DNA of 34,868 bases from Chloroflexota bacterium (GTDB lineage Bacteria; Chloroflexota; Dormibacteria; CF-121): assembly GCA_005881175.1 (NCBI GenBank), contig VBEN01000105.1, positions 1-34,868 of the forward strand. The letters are read 5' to 3'. The translations under genes were made by a program, and so were the position numbers. This document shows positions 21,911-29,970 of the stretch, piece after piece. Within the stretch, counting starts at the first letter, position 1. Each line of letters begins with the position of its first letter. The notes below the pieces were generated by a model. That model made no database searches, was not told where the DNA came from, and saw nothing but the letters and a program-made list of their open reading frames with translations.

Positions 21911-22860
21911 TGCGTCGCGTGTCCGCGAGGCCGGCGCATCTGACCGCATCGATTGCCATCGCCGGTGCCCCGGTCTCGTTCGGCGCCTTTGAGGTCACCG
22001 TCGGCGTGGATCCGCACGTGCCTGATGCCATCACGGTTCTCGACGCAGTGCAGCGCGCCGGGTACGCCGGCATCGACCTCGGGCCGCCTGGCTACCTGGG
22101 AGATGGCCGTGAGCTTTCCGATCGCCTTCAGCGCCGTGGCCTTTACCTCGCGGGCGGTTATATCGCGATGCCCTTCTCCGAATCCAATCGAATGCCGTCC
22201 GCTCTGGACGAACTGGCTCGCCTGCTCGATATCTTCGACGGCGTGAATGGCCAGGCCCCCAATCCGCCGCGAGCTACGCTCGCGGACGCCGGCTCTGACG
22301 CCCGCCGGCGGACGCCGGGGCGTGCGCATGACGATCCGTCCCTGATGCTCGATCAAGCCGGCTGGACAAGGTTCGCCGACGGCGTCGCCCGCGCCGCCGC
22401 GCTGGTTCGCCGGCGCGGTTACGAGCCGACCTTTCACCATCACGGCGCGAGCTACGTCGAAACGCCAGAAGAGATCGGCGAAATGCTCGCGCGGACCGAC
22501 GTCGGGCTCTGCCTCGATACCGGCCACCTGATCATTGGTGGCGGCGATCCCCATCAAGCCCTGAGCGATTGGGCCGCCCGGATCAATCATCTGCATCTGA
22601 AGGATGTTCGCCGGGCGGTGATCGATGGCGTGATCGCCAGGGAGGGCGTGATGATCGATTTCTGGCGTGAGGGTGCGTTCTGCCCGCTGGGCGAGGGTGA
22701 TCTCGACATCGACGCGATCCTGCGCGCCATCCGGGATCGGGGTTTTCGCGGCTGGCTCGTCGTGGAGCAGGACATGCTGCCCCGTCCGGACGTCTCACCC
22801 GATCGGGCCGCTCGCGACCAGCAAAAAAACCGGGAGTATCTTCGGGTCCGCGACTTGTGA
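21910..22860 (+). CDS. iolE: Inosose dehydratase IolE
   Basis: A 316-aa TIM barrel of the AP endonuclease 2 / xylose-isomerase-like family. It dehydrates scyllo-inosose to 3D-trihydroxycyclohexanedione. Recognisable parts are IAIAGAPVSFG (IolE starts with iaiaPisW), VQRAGYAGIDLGPPGYLGD, GLYLAGGYIAMPF, FHHHGASYVETPEEI, LCLDTGHLIIGGGDPHQAL, INHLHLKDVR (His and Asp metal ligands) and AFCPLGEGDLDID followed by WLVVEQDM. All match the IolE C-terminal half. A loop of about 35 residues near position 113-147 is rich in Pro, Ala, Arg and Asp and looks like a lineage-specific insertion. ATG 21910 is chosen; GTG 21892 and GTG 21919 are possible. The stop overlaps iolB (GTGA). Confidence 0.88.
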   Translation: MRRVSARPAHLTASIAIAGAPVSFGAFEVTVGVDPHVPDAITVLDAVQRAGYAGIDLGPPGYLGDGRELSDRLQRRGLYLAGGYIAMPFSESNRMPSALDELARLLDIFDGVNGQAPNPPRATLADAGSDARRRTPGRAHDDPSLMLDQAGWTRFADGVARAAALVRRRGYEPTFHHHGASYVETPEEIGEMLARTDVGLCLDTGHLIIGGGDPHQALSDWAARINHLHLKDVRRAVIDGVIAREGVMIDFWREGAFCPLGEGDLDIDAILRAIRDRGFRGWLVVEQDMLPRPDVSPDRAARDQQKNREYLRVRDL

Positions 22861-23675
22861 GCGACGGCGGCCTGGTTCGAAACGCGGGCGAAGGCGTCAA
22901 CCCGAAGACGGCGGGCTGGACCTACCTCTCGTTCCGCACCGTTGGCTGCCGCGCGGATGAAATCCTGGCCGGCGAGACCGGTGCGGACGAGACGGCACTG
23001 ATCTGGCTGGGCGGGCGCGCTGAGGTCGACGGCTTCGGCCAGGTTGGTGGACGCGACGACGTGTTCTCGGGATTGCCGTCGGCCCTGTTGCTCCCGCCAG
23101 GCGCCTCGTTCACGCTGCGGGCTCTCACCCCGCTCCACCTCGCCATCGTCTCGGCGCCGGCCGAGTCGGCACCCGCAGCGCGCCTAATCCGTCCCGAGGA
23201 TATGCGGGTGGAGATGCGCGGCACGGGCGTCACCCAGCGCAAAATCCACTGGATCCTGTCGGAAAAGGAACCCGCGGCCCGCCTGCTGCTGGTCGAGGTG
23301 CTGACCCCCGCCGGCCACTGGTCGACCTACCCGCCCCACAAGCACGACGAGCACACCCCGGGGGTGGAGCGCGCGCTGGAGGAGCTCTACTATTACCGGT
23401 TCAACCCCGAGCAGGGCTTCGCCTTCCAGGGCATCTACACGAAACCATCTCCCTCCCCCCTTGCGGGGGAGGGTCGGGGTGGGGGGTCTCCCCTCAATGT
23501 CTCGATCCGCGCCCACCACGATGATCTCGTCCTGGTTCCGCGCGGCTATCACGTCGTCTCCGCCGCGCCGGGATACGACTGCTATTACCTGAACGCGATG
23601 GCCGGCGCCGTTCGCGAGTGGCTCTTCACCACCGACCCCGACCACGAGTGGCTGATGGACTGGAAGAAAACATGA
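22857..23675 (+). CDS. iolB: 5-deoxy-glucuronate isomerase IolB
   Basis: A 272-aa cupin enzyme that converts 5-deoxy-glucuronate to 2-deoxy-5-keto-gluconate in the inositol pathway. Metal ligands are visible in STYPPHKHDEH (His161, 163 and nearby) and LEELYYYRF (Glu175/176), with HHDDLVLVPRGYHVV and YDCYYLNAMAG in the C-terminal cupin half. Residues 199-210 are encoded exactly by the 36-bp REP-like element, in frame, between the strands FAFQGIYT and VSIRAHHDD, where other IolB proteins have a short loop. The frame is kept, and all metal ligands survive, so the enzyme may remain active with an extra loop. GTG 22857 overlaps the iolE stop. The stop overlaps iolC (ATGA). Confidence 0.9.
   Translation: MSDGGLVRNAGEGVNPKTAGWTYLSFRTVGCRADEILAGETGADETALIWLGGRAEVDGFGQVGGRDDVFSGLPSALLLPPGASFTLRALTPLHLAIVSAPAESAPAARLIRPEDMRVEMRGTGVTQRKIHWILSEKEPAARLLLVEVLTPAGHWSTYPPHKHDEHTPGVERALEELYYYRFNPEQGFAFQGIYTKPSPSPLAGEGRGGGSPLNVSIRAHHDDLVLVPRGYHVVSAAPGYDCYYLNAMAGAVREWLFTTDPDHEWLMDWKKT
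23451..23486. repeat. REP-like palindromic element, copy 3, in frame inside iolB
   Basis: The 36-bp unit matches copy 1 at 10821-10856 at 34 of 36 positions and has the loop TTGC in place of TTGT. It is an exact multiple of three and codes for residues 199-210 of IolB. The hairpin arms are a C-tract and a GGGGGAGGG run. Confidence 0.85.
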
Positions 23676-24604
23676 CCGAGGTCGTGGTGATGGGCCGGCT
23701 GAGCGCCGACATCTATCCGACGCAGCTGCGCACCGCTTTACGCGACCAGCGCAGCTTCACCCGCTACGTCGGCGGCTTCGCCGGCAACGTGTGCACCGGC
23801 CTGGCCCGGCTGCAGGTGTCAACTGCCATTGTCAGCAAGGTGGGCAACGACGGACACGGCGAGTTCATCCGCGATTTCCTGTTACGTGAAGGCGTCGATG
23901 TCGGCTGGCTGGGCGTCGACCGCACGCTCAATACGCCGGTCGTCTTCTGTGAGATCTGGCCGCCGGATCGGTTTCCATTGCTGTTCTATCGAACCCCGAC
24001 CTGTCCGGATTGGGAGCTGACGGCGAGCGACTTCGACCTGGAGGCTGTCGCCAACGCGCCAGTCCTGCTGGTGTCCGGCACGGGGCTGGCGCGCGAGAAC
24101 AGCCGCCGGGCCCAGATGGCGGCTCTGGAGGGCCACCGGCATACGGTGATCTTCGACCTCGACTATCGCCCATCGTTCTGGCAAGAGGCGGCGGCGTATC
24201 GGGAGGCGGTCGCAGCCGCTCTACCTCATGCCGATATCGTCGTCGGTAATGAGGACGAGGTTCGAGCCGCCACCGGCCTGGTGGATCCACGAGCGGGCAT
24301 CGCCGCGCTGCGCGCGGCTGGGCCCCGCATCCTCGTGCTGAAGCGAGGCGGTGAAGGGGCCACGCTCTTCGAAGGTGATCGCGTCCTTGAAGCGGCCCCC
24401 GTGAAAATGGCAGTGGTCAACGGGCTGGGGGCCGGTGACGCGTTTCTGGCGGCCTTCACCCATGCTCTGCTGCGTGGCATGGACTTCGCCACCGCCCTGC
24501 ACCGAGCAAACCAGGCCGGGGCCATCGTCGCAAGCCAGATCCCCTGCTCGGAAGCCATGCCCTTCCTGAAAGACCTGGACGCGGCCGTCGCATCGGCGCC
24601 CTGA
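23672..24604 (+). CDS. iolC: 5-dehydro-2-deoxygluconokinase IolC
   Basis: A 310-aa PfkB-family kinase that phosphorylates 2-deoxy-5-keto-gluconate for aldol cleavage. RYVGGFAGNVCTGLARLQV (31-49) is the first PfkB signature, and VVNGLGAGDAFLAAF (248-262, catalytic Asp256) is the second. Other matching parts are SKVGNDGHGEFI, LNTPVVFCEIWPPDRFPLLFYR and IVVGNEDEVRAATG. The length is normal for a stand-alone IolC, without the fused C-terminal DUF2090 aldolase of some relatives. ATG 23672 overlaps the iolB stop. The aldolase role may be taken by the protein at 29077. Confidence 0.9.
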   Translation: MTEVVVMGRLSADIYPTQLRTALRDQRSFTRYVGGFAGNVCTGLARLQVSTAIVSKVGNDGHGEFIRDFLLREGVDVGWLGVDRTLNTPVVFCEIWPPDRFPLLFYRTPTCPDWELTASDFDLEAVANAPVLLVSGTGLARENSRRAQMAALEGHRHTVIFDLDYRPSFWQEAAAYREAVAAALPHADIVVGNEDEVRAATGLVDPRAGIAALRAAGPRILVLKRGGEGATLFEGDRVLEAAPVKMAVVNGLGAGDAFLAAFTHALLRGMDFATALHRANQAGAIVASQIPCSEAMPFLKDLDAAVASAP

Positions 24605-24635
24605 TGGTCACCTTGACGCCATAATTCCACGGCTC

Positions 24636-25541
24636 ATCGGAACCGCCATCAAGAATCCGCAGCCACACGACATCAAGGTCGGGCTCGTCGCGCCGCCGAC
24701 GGCGCTGCAGCATTTCCCGCCGGCCTTCGCGAACGGGTCGGGACCCTTTCGGTTCACCATCTACGCCTCGGAAGACGCGGCCCGGGCGGCCATCGATAAC
24801 CGCTCGGTCGACGGCGCCCTCATCTTCGGACCGGGCAGCGACCCGCGGCTGATCGTGGCCGGCGCGGCCGGTGATGCGGTAGTGGGCGTGATCACCGGCG
24901 CCTTTACGAACGTCTTCAAGGCGCAGGACCAGACGCTGACGGTCGAAACCGTCCATCCGTTTGCCAGCGCCGATCCGCACGGGTTGATCCTCTTCTTCGT
25001 CGTGCTGGCCGTCGTGGTCTCAACCCTGGTGGCAATGGCGGGGTTCGGATTGCGAAGCCAGAGCGGATTCGGTCTCCGGCTGATCATGGTCGTCGTTTAC
25101 GCCGTGCTGGCGGCGCTGGTCGGAATGGGTATGGCGCGCTGGATCGCGGGAGACTACGGCTCTGGATTCCGGGTCGCGACCGCCCTGGTCGCGCTGGGAT
25201 CAGCCGCCATCGGTGCGGTCGTTGCGGGCAGCGCCCGGTTGCTCGGGGCGCCCGGCGTCGTCCTTGCGGCGATCATCGTGGTGCTGCTCGACCTGGTCTC
25301 ATCCGGGGGTCCGCTCGGCAGCAACTTGCTGCCCGACTTCTATCGCTGGCTGGCGCCAGGGATGCCGGTGGCCCAGCTGTACAGCGCGATGCGGAGCGCG
25401 CTCTACTTCGACAACGGGGGCATCGCCATGCCGGTCGCCGTGTTGGGGGCGTGGCTCGCCGGTGGTGTTCTGCTGATGGCGCTTGCCGAGCTGATCCGGT
25501 CTCGATCGCACCCGCGGGTCGCGCCGGCACCCGCTCGATAA
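24636..25541 (+). CDS. ABC-2/YhgE-like multi-pass membrane protein, 5' end unresolved
   Basis: An outside domain followed by about six membrane helices. The first conserved part reads KNPQPHDIKVGLVAPPTAL and DGALIFGP, typical of the extracytoplasmic loop of YhgE/Pip or DUF3533 ABC-2-type transporters; the C-terminal part has SGGPLGSNLLPDFYRWLAPGMPVAQ, also conserved there. The usual N-terminal cytosolic and first membrane segment is missing. The frame is open upstream of the iolC stop but has no ATG, GTG or TTG until GTG 24855, which lies inside the conserved loop. ATC 24636 is given as the left border only because conserved sequence begins near it. The gene may be truncated, or start at a rare codon. 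It is followed 7 nt later by a TetR gene, which probably regulates it. Confidence 0.55.
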   Translation: MGTAIKNPQPHDIKVGLVAPPTALQHFPPAFANGSGPFRFTIYASEDAARAAIDNRSVDGALIFGPGSDPRLIVAGAAGDAVVGVITGAFTNVFKAQDQTLTVETVHPFASADPHGLILFFVVLAVVVSTLVAMAGFGLRSQSGFGLRLIMVVVYAVLAALVGMGMARWIAGDYGSGFRVATALVALGSAAIGAVVAGSARLLGAPGVVLAAIIVVLLDLVSSGGPLGSNLLPDFYRWLAPGMPVAQLYSAMRSALYFDNGGIAMPVAVLGAWLAGGVLLMALAELIRSRSHPRVAPAPAR

Positions 25542-25548
25542 CCGGCGC

Positions 25549-26175
25549 GTGACTCGAACCGGCCGGCGGCCCGGGGAAGCTGGCACGCGGGACAAGATCC
25601 TGGCGGCGGCCCGATCGCATTTCACCGATGTCGGCTTCGACGGCGCGACGATCCGGGGCATCGCGGCGGCTGCCAAGGTTGACCCCAAGCTCATCCTCCA
25701 CTACTTCGAATCCAAGGAGGGTATCTTCGTCGCCGCTGTCGACTTCCCCTTCGACCCAGCGGTCGCCATCCCTCCGCTGCTCGCGCCGGGACTCGACGGG
25801 CTTGGCTCGAGGCTGGTGCGCTTCTTTCTCGAAACCTGGGAGTCGCCGGCAGGCAGCCCCATGCTCGCCCTGATTCGGTCGGTGGTCTCCAGCGAGCGGG
25901 CGGCCACCCTGCTGCGCGGCTTCGTGACACGCGAGGTGCTGGCGCGATTGGCCAGGATTCTCGAGCTGGATCAACCGCATCTTCGCGCGACACTTGTGGG
26001 CAGCCAGCTTGTCGGGCTGGCGATGCTCCGTTATGTTGTGAAGGTGGAGCCGCTGGCCTCGGCTCCCGTCGCGCGCGTCGCGGCCTGGATCGGTCCGACC
26101 CTGCAGCGATACCTCACCGACCCGGCAGCGACCAGATCGGAGGGCCGGCCACGAAAAAGGACGGTGAAGACGTGA
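25549..26175 (+). CDS. TetR/AcrR-family transcriptional regulator
   Basis: A 208-aa repressor-type regulator. The N-terminal helix-turn-helix is TRDKILAAARSHFTDVGFDGATIRGIAAAAKVDPKLILHYFESKEGIF, split here by family positions: helix 1 at about 13-29 and recognition helix near PKLILHYF (45-52). The C-terminal ligand domain fits the TetR_C_17-type group (APGLDGLGSRLVRFFLETWE, ALIRSVVSSERAATLLRGFV). It lies directly downstream of the YhgE-like transporter gene and overlaps the DinB gene by GTGA. The likely target is that transporter operon, in response to a hydrophobic compound. The GTG start lies 7 nt after the upstream stop. Confidence 0.85.
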   Translation: MTRTGRRPGEAGTRDKILAAARSHFTDVGFDGATIRGIAAAAKVDPKLILHYFESKEGIFVAAVDFPFDPAVAIPPLLAPGLDGLGSRLVRFFLETWESPAGSPMLALIRSVVSSERAATLLRGFVTREVLARLARILELDQPHLRATLVGSQLVGLAMLRYVVKVEPLASAPVARVAAWIGPTLQRYLTDPAATRSEGRPRKRTVKT

Positions 26176-26711
26176 AGACCGACGCGCACAACCTCGTTCC
26201 CTTCTATGACGGATGGCGGCTCGCAAACGACCGCCTTACCGAACTGATCGGCTCGCTTACTCTCGAGCAGCTCGCGTTGAGGCCCGCGCCCGACCTCTGG
26301 CCGATCTGGGCGACCACGGCGCACCTCGCCGGAATGCGTGTCTACTGGTTGTGCACGATCCTCAAGGAGCCGGGAGCCGAACGGACGCCCTTTGGCGACC
26401 CGACTGGAGAGGGCTGGGAGGACGACCTGAGCCATCCGCGTGGGTCGAGCGAACTCACCTTCGCGCTCGAGTCAACCTGGGAGATCGTGCAGCGGTGCCT
26501 GGAGCGGTGGACGCCGGACATGCTTCAGGACGAATTCCGGCGAGAGTTCGATGGCAACATCCAGATCCATTCCCGGCAGTCGGTGCTGATGCGAATGATC
26601 ACGCACGACGGCTATCACTGCGGCGAGATCTCGCAGACGCTCGGAATGCATGGACTGAAGGAGCTCGACATCTGGACTGGTCGGGCTCGGCTATCTCCAT
26701 CGCGCGCTTAG
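26172..26711 (+). CDS. DinB-family four-helix protein
   Basis: A 179-aa DinB/YfiT-type protein. The metal-binding histidines expected from the family are seen in WATTAHLAGMRVYW (about residue 53) and in MITHDGYHCGEISQTLG (around 137-141). Family members include thiol transferases such as bacillithiol and mycothiol-dependent enzymes, and others are of unknown role. GTG 26172 overlaps the TetR stop, so it is co-transcribed with the regulator. The ATWETW-like region (ALESTWEIVQRCLERW) is helix 3. No nearby low-molecular-weight thiol genes point to a specific reaction. Confidence 0.85.
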   Translation: MKTDAHNLVPFYDGWRLANDRLTELIGSLTLEQLALRPAPDLWPIWATTAHLAGMRVYWLCTILKEPGAERTPFGDPTGEGWEDDLSHPRGSSELTFALESTWEIVQRCLERWTPDMLQDEFRREFDGNIQIHSRQSVLMRMITHDGYHCGEISQTLGMHGLKELDIWTGRARLSPSRA

Positions 26712-26764
26712 ACTGGTCCCGAGAAAGACGACGAGACGCTGCACCCGCCGCGCCCCCAGGTCTT

Positions 26765-27187
26765 TCAGCCGCGCTGCATGAACATCCAGCGATGGCCCTC
26801 AACGTCCTCGGCACGATACCGCTTGCCGTACTCGTCGGCCTCCGGCTCGCTGAGGATGGTGGCGCCCCGCTGCTTCGCCCTTGCGTAGTGGGCGTTCACG
26901 TCATCGACGTAGACCAGGACGCCGTCCACGATGTACGGCACGCTGGACCACTTCTGCGTCGGTTCGCATTCCGCCCGGTGGCGCCGCGGCGCCTGGTAGT
27001 CCGGGGTGGGCGTTGCCAGCATGATGACGCCCTCACCCGCCTGCATTTCGCCGTGGCTGAGCCGGCCGTCCTCTCCAACCATCCGGGTGCGTTCTCTGAA
27101 GCCAAACGCTGACGATAGCCAGTCCATCGCCTTTGGCCCGTCTTCGTAGGCGATCATCGGGATGACGTCGGGATAAGTGGCTGCCAT
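26765..27187 (-). CDS. VOC (glyoxalase/bleomycin-resistance-like) superfamily protein
   Basis: A 140-aa PhnB/glyoxalase-like protein. YPDVIPMIAYEDGPKAMDWLSSAFGF is the typical start of the first beta-alpha-beta-beta-beta module, and DGVLVYVDDVNAHYARAKQRGATIL with YRAEDVEGHRWMFMQ make the second. Metal ligands fit His (LSHGE) and the terminal GHRW His, although a third is not obvious. Its ribosome site GGAGGG overlaps and follows the iolD stop (12-nt gap), so it is the last gene of the gntR-aldolase-iolD unit. A role in inositol breakdown is only suggested by position. Confidence 0.8.
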   Translation of the reverse strand: MAATYPDVIPMIAYEDGPKAMDWLSSAFGFRERTRMVGEDGRLSHGEMQAGEGVIMLATPTPDYQAPRRHRAECEPTQKWSSVPYIVDGVLVYVDDVNAHYARAKQRGATILSEPEADEYGKRYRAEDVEGHRWMFMQRG

Positions 27188-27199
27188 CGCTGAACCCTC

Positions 27200-29080
27200 C
27201 TACAGGTACTGCCGTTCCTTCTTCTTCGATGCTTCGTAACTTTCGCGGGCTGCCTTCACGGCGTCGACGCTCGCCACCTCCGAGACGGGCACATCCCACC
27301 AGCTCTCGTAGGTGGGCACGGCCTCATACCGGTCGACCTCGATGCAGATTACCGAAATTCGATCGGTCCGTTTCGCGTCATTCAGTGCCGAGCGCAGCTC
27401 CTCGATGGTCTTGACCCTGACGGCCACCGCGCCCAGGCTGGCGGCGTTCGCAGCCAGGTCGATTGGCAAGACCGCGGCCGGCGCCTTTTCGCTGTCGAGG
27501 CCGATCGACCCATTCTTGCGGAACCGGTACTGCGTGCCAAACCCGTCCGTACCCAGGGACCGCGAGAGCCCGCCGATCGAGTTGAAGCCATGGTTGTCCA
27601 CCAGGACGATGATGAGCTTGATCCCCTCCTGGAGCGCCGTCACGATTTCGCTGTTCAGCATCAAGTACGACCCGTCGCCCACTAGGGAAAAGACCTCCCG
27701 ATCGAGCGCGGCCATCTTGACGCCCAGCGCGCCGGCGATCTCGTAACCCATGCAGGAGTAGCCATACTCGACGTGGTACTGCTTGGGATCGCGGCTACGC
27801 CAGAGTTTGTGCAGGTCACCCGGCATCGAACCGGCGGCGCAAACCACGACGTCGCGCGGGCCGGCCGCGTCGTTGACCGCACCGATCACCTCGCTCTGGG
27901 CGGGCAGGGGCTGATGCGCCAGCCCATACAGGCGACCGACCTCCTTGTTCCATTCCTGATTGAGCCGCGCGGCCTGTTCACGATAGGCGGCATCGACCTG
28001 ATAGCCCTTCAGCCGGCCCGCCAGCGCCTCGATGCCGGCACGGGCGTCGGCGACCAGTGCGACCGCGCCATTCTTGGCGGCATCGAAGTCCAGCACATTC
28101 AGGTTGATGAAGGCAACGTCCGGGTTGGCGAAGATCGTGTGCGAAGCCGTGGTGAAGTCGGTCCAACGGGTACCGATCCCCAGCACGACATCCGCCTCGC
28201 GCGCGACCCGGTTCGCCGCCAGCGTCCCGGTCGCCCCGACAGCGCCCAGATTCGACGGGTCATCATAGGGCAGCGATCCTTTCCCGGCCTGCGTCTCCCC
28301 TACCGGGATCCCGGTCGCATCCACCAGCCTGCGCAACGCCTCGGTCGCCTCGGCATAAATGACGCCGCCGCCGGCGACCACCATGGGCCGGCGAGCGCCA
28401 CGGATCAGCGCCGCCGCCCGGTCGAGGGCGCTGACATCCGGCGACATCCGCGCGATGTGCCAGACGCGTTTGTGGAGGAACGCGTCCGGATAGTCGAAGG
28501 CCTCGGCCTGCACATCCTGCGGCAGGCTGAGCGTAACGGCGCCCGTCTCGGCCGGATGGGTCAGCACCCGCATCGCCTCGAGCGCGGCTGGGATCACCTG
28601 CTCGGGGCGTGTGATCCGGTCCCAGTAGCGAGAAACCGGTTGAAAGCAGTCGTTGACCGAGACATCGCCTCGCCAGGGCACCTCGAGCTGTTGCAGGACC
28701 GGGTCCGCCGGCCTCGAGGCGAACACGTCGCCGGGCAAGAGCAGCACCGGAATGCGATTGATGGTGGCGAGCGCCGCTCCAGTGATCATGTTTGTCGCCC
28801 CCGGTCCGATCGAACTGGTGCAGGCCAGGATGCCGAGCCGGTTCTTCATTCGCGCGTACCCCACTGCCGCGTGCACCATCGCTTGCTCATTGCGGCCCTG
28901 GTAATACGTCATCAAGTCGGGACGCTCGTAAAGCGCCTCCCCGACGCCGGCTACATTGCCGTGGCCGAAAATCCCGAAGCATCCGTTGACGAAGCGATGC
29001 TCGATGCCGTCACGCTCGACGTATTGCGCGCTGAGAAATCGCACCAGCGCTTGCGCCATCGTCAAACGAGTTACCGTCAT
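27200..29080 (-). CDS. iolD: 3D-trihydroxycyclohexane-1,2-dione hydrolase IolD
   Basis: A 626-aa ThDP-dependent enzyme that opens the ring of the IolE product to give 5-deoxy-glucuronate. The N-terminal domain holds GCFGIFGHGNVAGVGEAL and YYQGRNEQAMVHAAVG with the conserved Glu (NEQ). A middle domain has PMVVAGGGVIYAEA and VGETQAGKGSLPYDDP. The C-terminal ThDP-magnesium site is GDGSYLMLNSEIVTAL with a later NHGFNSIGGL, the usual GDG..N pattern. The length is normal for IolD (about 620-640). The start ATG at 29080 overlaps the aldolase stop (ATGA), and the VOC gene follows. Expression would depend on the GntR-type regulator at the head of the operon. Confidence 0.93.
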   Translation of the reverse strand: MTVTRLTMAQALVRFLSAQYVERDGIEHRFVNGCFGIFGHGNVAGVGEALYERPDLMTYYQGRNEQAMVHAAVGYARMKNRLGILACTSSIGPGATNMITGAALATINRIPVLLLPGDVFASRPADPVLQQLEVPWRGDVSVNDCFQPVSRYWDRITRPEQVIPAALEAMRVLTHPAETGAVTLSLPQDVQAEAFDYPDAFLHKRVWHIARMSPDVSALDRAAALIRGARRPMVVAGGGVIYAEATEALRRLVDATGIPVGETQAGKGSLPYDDPSNLGAVGATGTLAANRVAREADVVLGIGTRWTDFTTASHTIFANPDVAFINLNVLDFDAAKNGAVALVADARAGIEALAGRLKGYQVDAAYREQAARLNQEWNKEVGRLYGLAHQPLPAQSEVIGAVNDAAGPRDVVVCAAGSMPGDLHKLWRSRDPKQYHVEYGYSCMGYEIAGALGVKMAALDREVFSLVGDGSYLMLNSEIVTALQEGIKLIIVLVDNHGFNSIGGLSRSLGTDGFGTQYRFRKNGSIGLDSEKAPAAVLPIDLAANAASLGAVAVRVKTIEELRSALNDAKRTDRISVICIEVDRYEAVPTYESWWDVPVSEVASVDAVKAARESYEASKKKERQYL

Positions 29081-29970
29081 AACCTTCCCTTTTCGGCAAC
29101 GATCGCCGCCGCGGCGTCGACGGCGCGAGCGACATCGCCGTCTTTGGGATACAGCAAGGTTCGACCGGCCACCAGGCCGCGAACCTGCGGGATGGCCATC
29201 GCCCGCTTCCAGTTGGCAAACGTCTTCGCTGGATCGTCGCCGGGATCTCCGCCGAGCAGCAACGTGGGCAGCGTGGTGGCGCGCATCACCCGGTCGAGGT
29301 CATCGACGACCGGGAGTTTCAGCCACAGGTACCCCGACGTGGTGCCCAGACCCGAGACGACCGTGATGGCGCGAATCAATGAGTCCGCATCGGCGCGGTT
29401 GCGCACCCGCCCGTCATCGACCTCACTGGCGAAGACCTCGATCATCGCGGGGAGCTTACGGGCGGACAGCTCATCGATGGCGTGCGCGCACGAAGCCAGC
29501 GTCCGCAGCGCTTCTGCTTCATCGGCCACGCGGACCATCATCTTGCCCCCATCCAACCCCGCCGCCATGATCCCCTCCACGGTGTAGGCGGTGAACCGGT
29601 CGTCCAGCTCGAATCGGAAACCGGTCAGTCCGCCACGGTTCATGGACCCGAACACGACCTTGCCCTCGAGCGCCCCGAGCAACGCCAGGTCATCGATGAT
29701 GTCCGCCGTGCCCAGGATGCCGTCGACGCCCGGTCGTCCCAGCGCCGTCAGCAGCCGGCGCAACAACTCGCCTCGGTCCGCCATCGCCATCGGGTCGGCG
29801 CCAACTTTGAGCACGCCGCGCGCCGGGTGATCGGCCGCGATCAGGAACAGTGATCCACGTTCGAGCAGCGGCCGGCGGCGCCGCTTCGCCAGCGCCCGGT
29901 GCACGGCGTCCGGATCGGTGGCGCGGATCTCGGTAAGGCGGGCGAGCAGTTCGGCGGGGGCGACGGTCAC
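29077..29970 (-). CDS. Cgl0159-type (beta/alpha)8 aldolase of the inositol pathway
   Basis: A 297-aa TIM-barrel protein of the deoxyribose-phosphate aldolase-like Cgl0159 family. LFLIAADHPARGVL, DGILGTADIIDDL, VFGSMNRGGLTGFRFELDDR, GGKMMVRV (Lys143) and YLWLKLPVV (Lys218) line the barrel; Lys143 or Lys218 may form the Schiff base. GLVAGRTLLYP near the end looks like a phosphate-binding loop. In actinobacterial inositol clusters this family sits beside iolC and iolD. It probably cleaves 2-deoxy-5-keto-gluconate 6-phosphate to dihydroxyacetone phosphate and malonate semialdehyde, replacing IolJ. The GTG start overlaps the gntR stop (GTGA) and the stop overlaps iolD (ATGA). Confidence 0.8.
   Translation of the reverse strand: MTVAPAELLARLTEIRATDPDAVHRALAKRRRRPLLERGSLFLIAADHPARGVLKVGADPMAMADRGELLRRLLTALGRPGVDGILGTADIIDDLALLGALEGKVVFGSMNRGGLTGFRFELDDRFTAYTVEGIMAAGLDGGKMMVRVADEAEALRTLASCAHAIDELSARKLPAMIEVFASEVDDGRVRNRADADSLIRAITVVSGLGTTSGYLWLKLPVVDDLDRVMRATTLPTLLLGGDPGDDPAKTFANWKRAMAIPQVRGLVAGRTLLYPKDGDVARAVDAAAAIVAEKGRL

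Noticed and set aside
27773-29587. 604-codon open frame on the plus strand opposite iolD
   Set aside because: It is the antisense of iolD and the aldolase in high-GC DNA; its product has no recognisable domain and the opposite strand is conserved over its full length.
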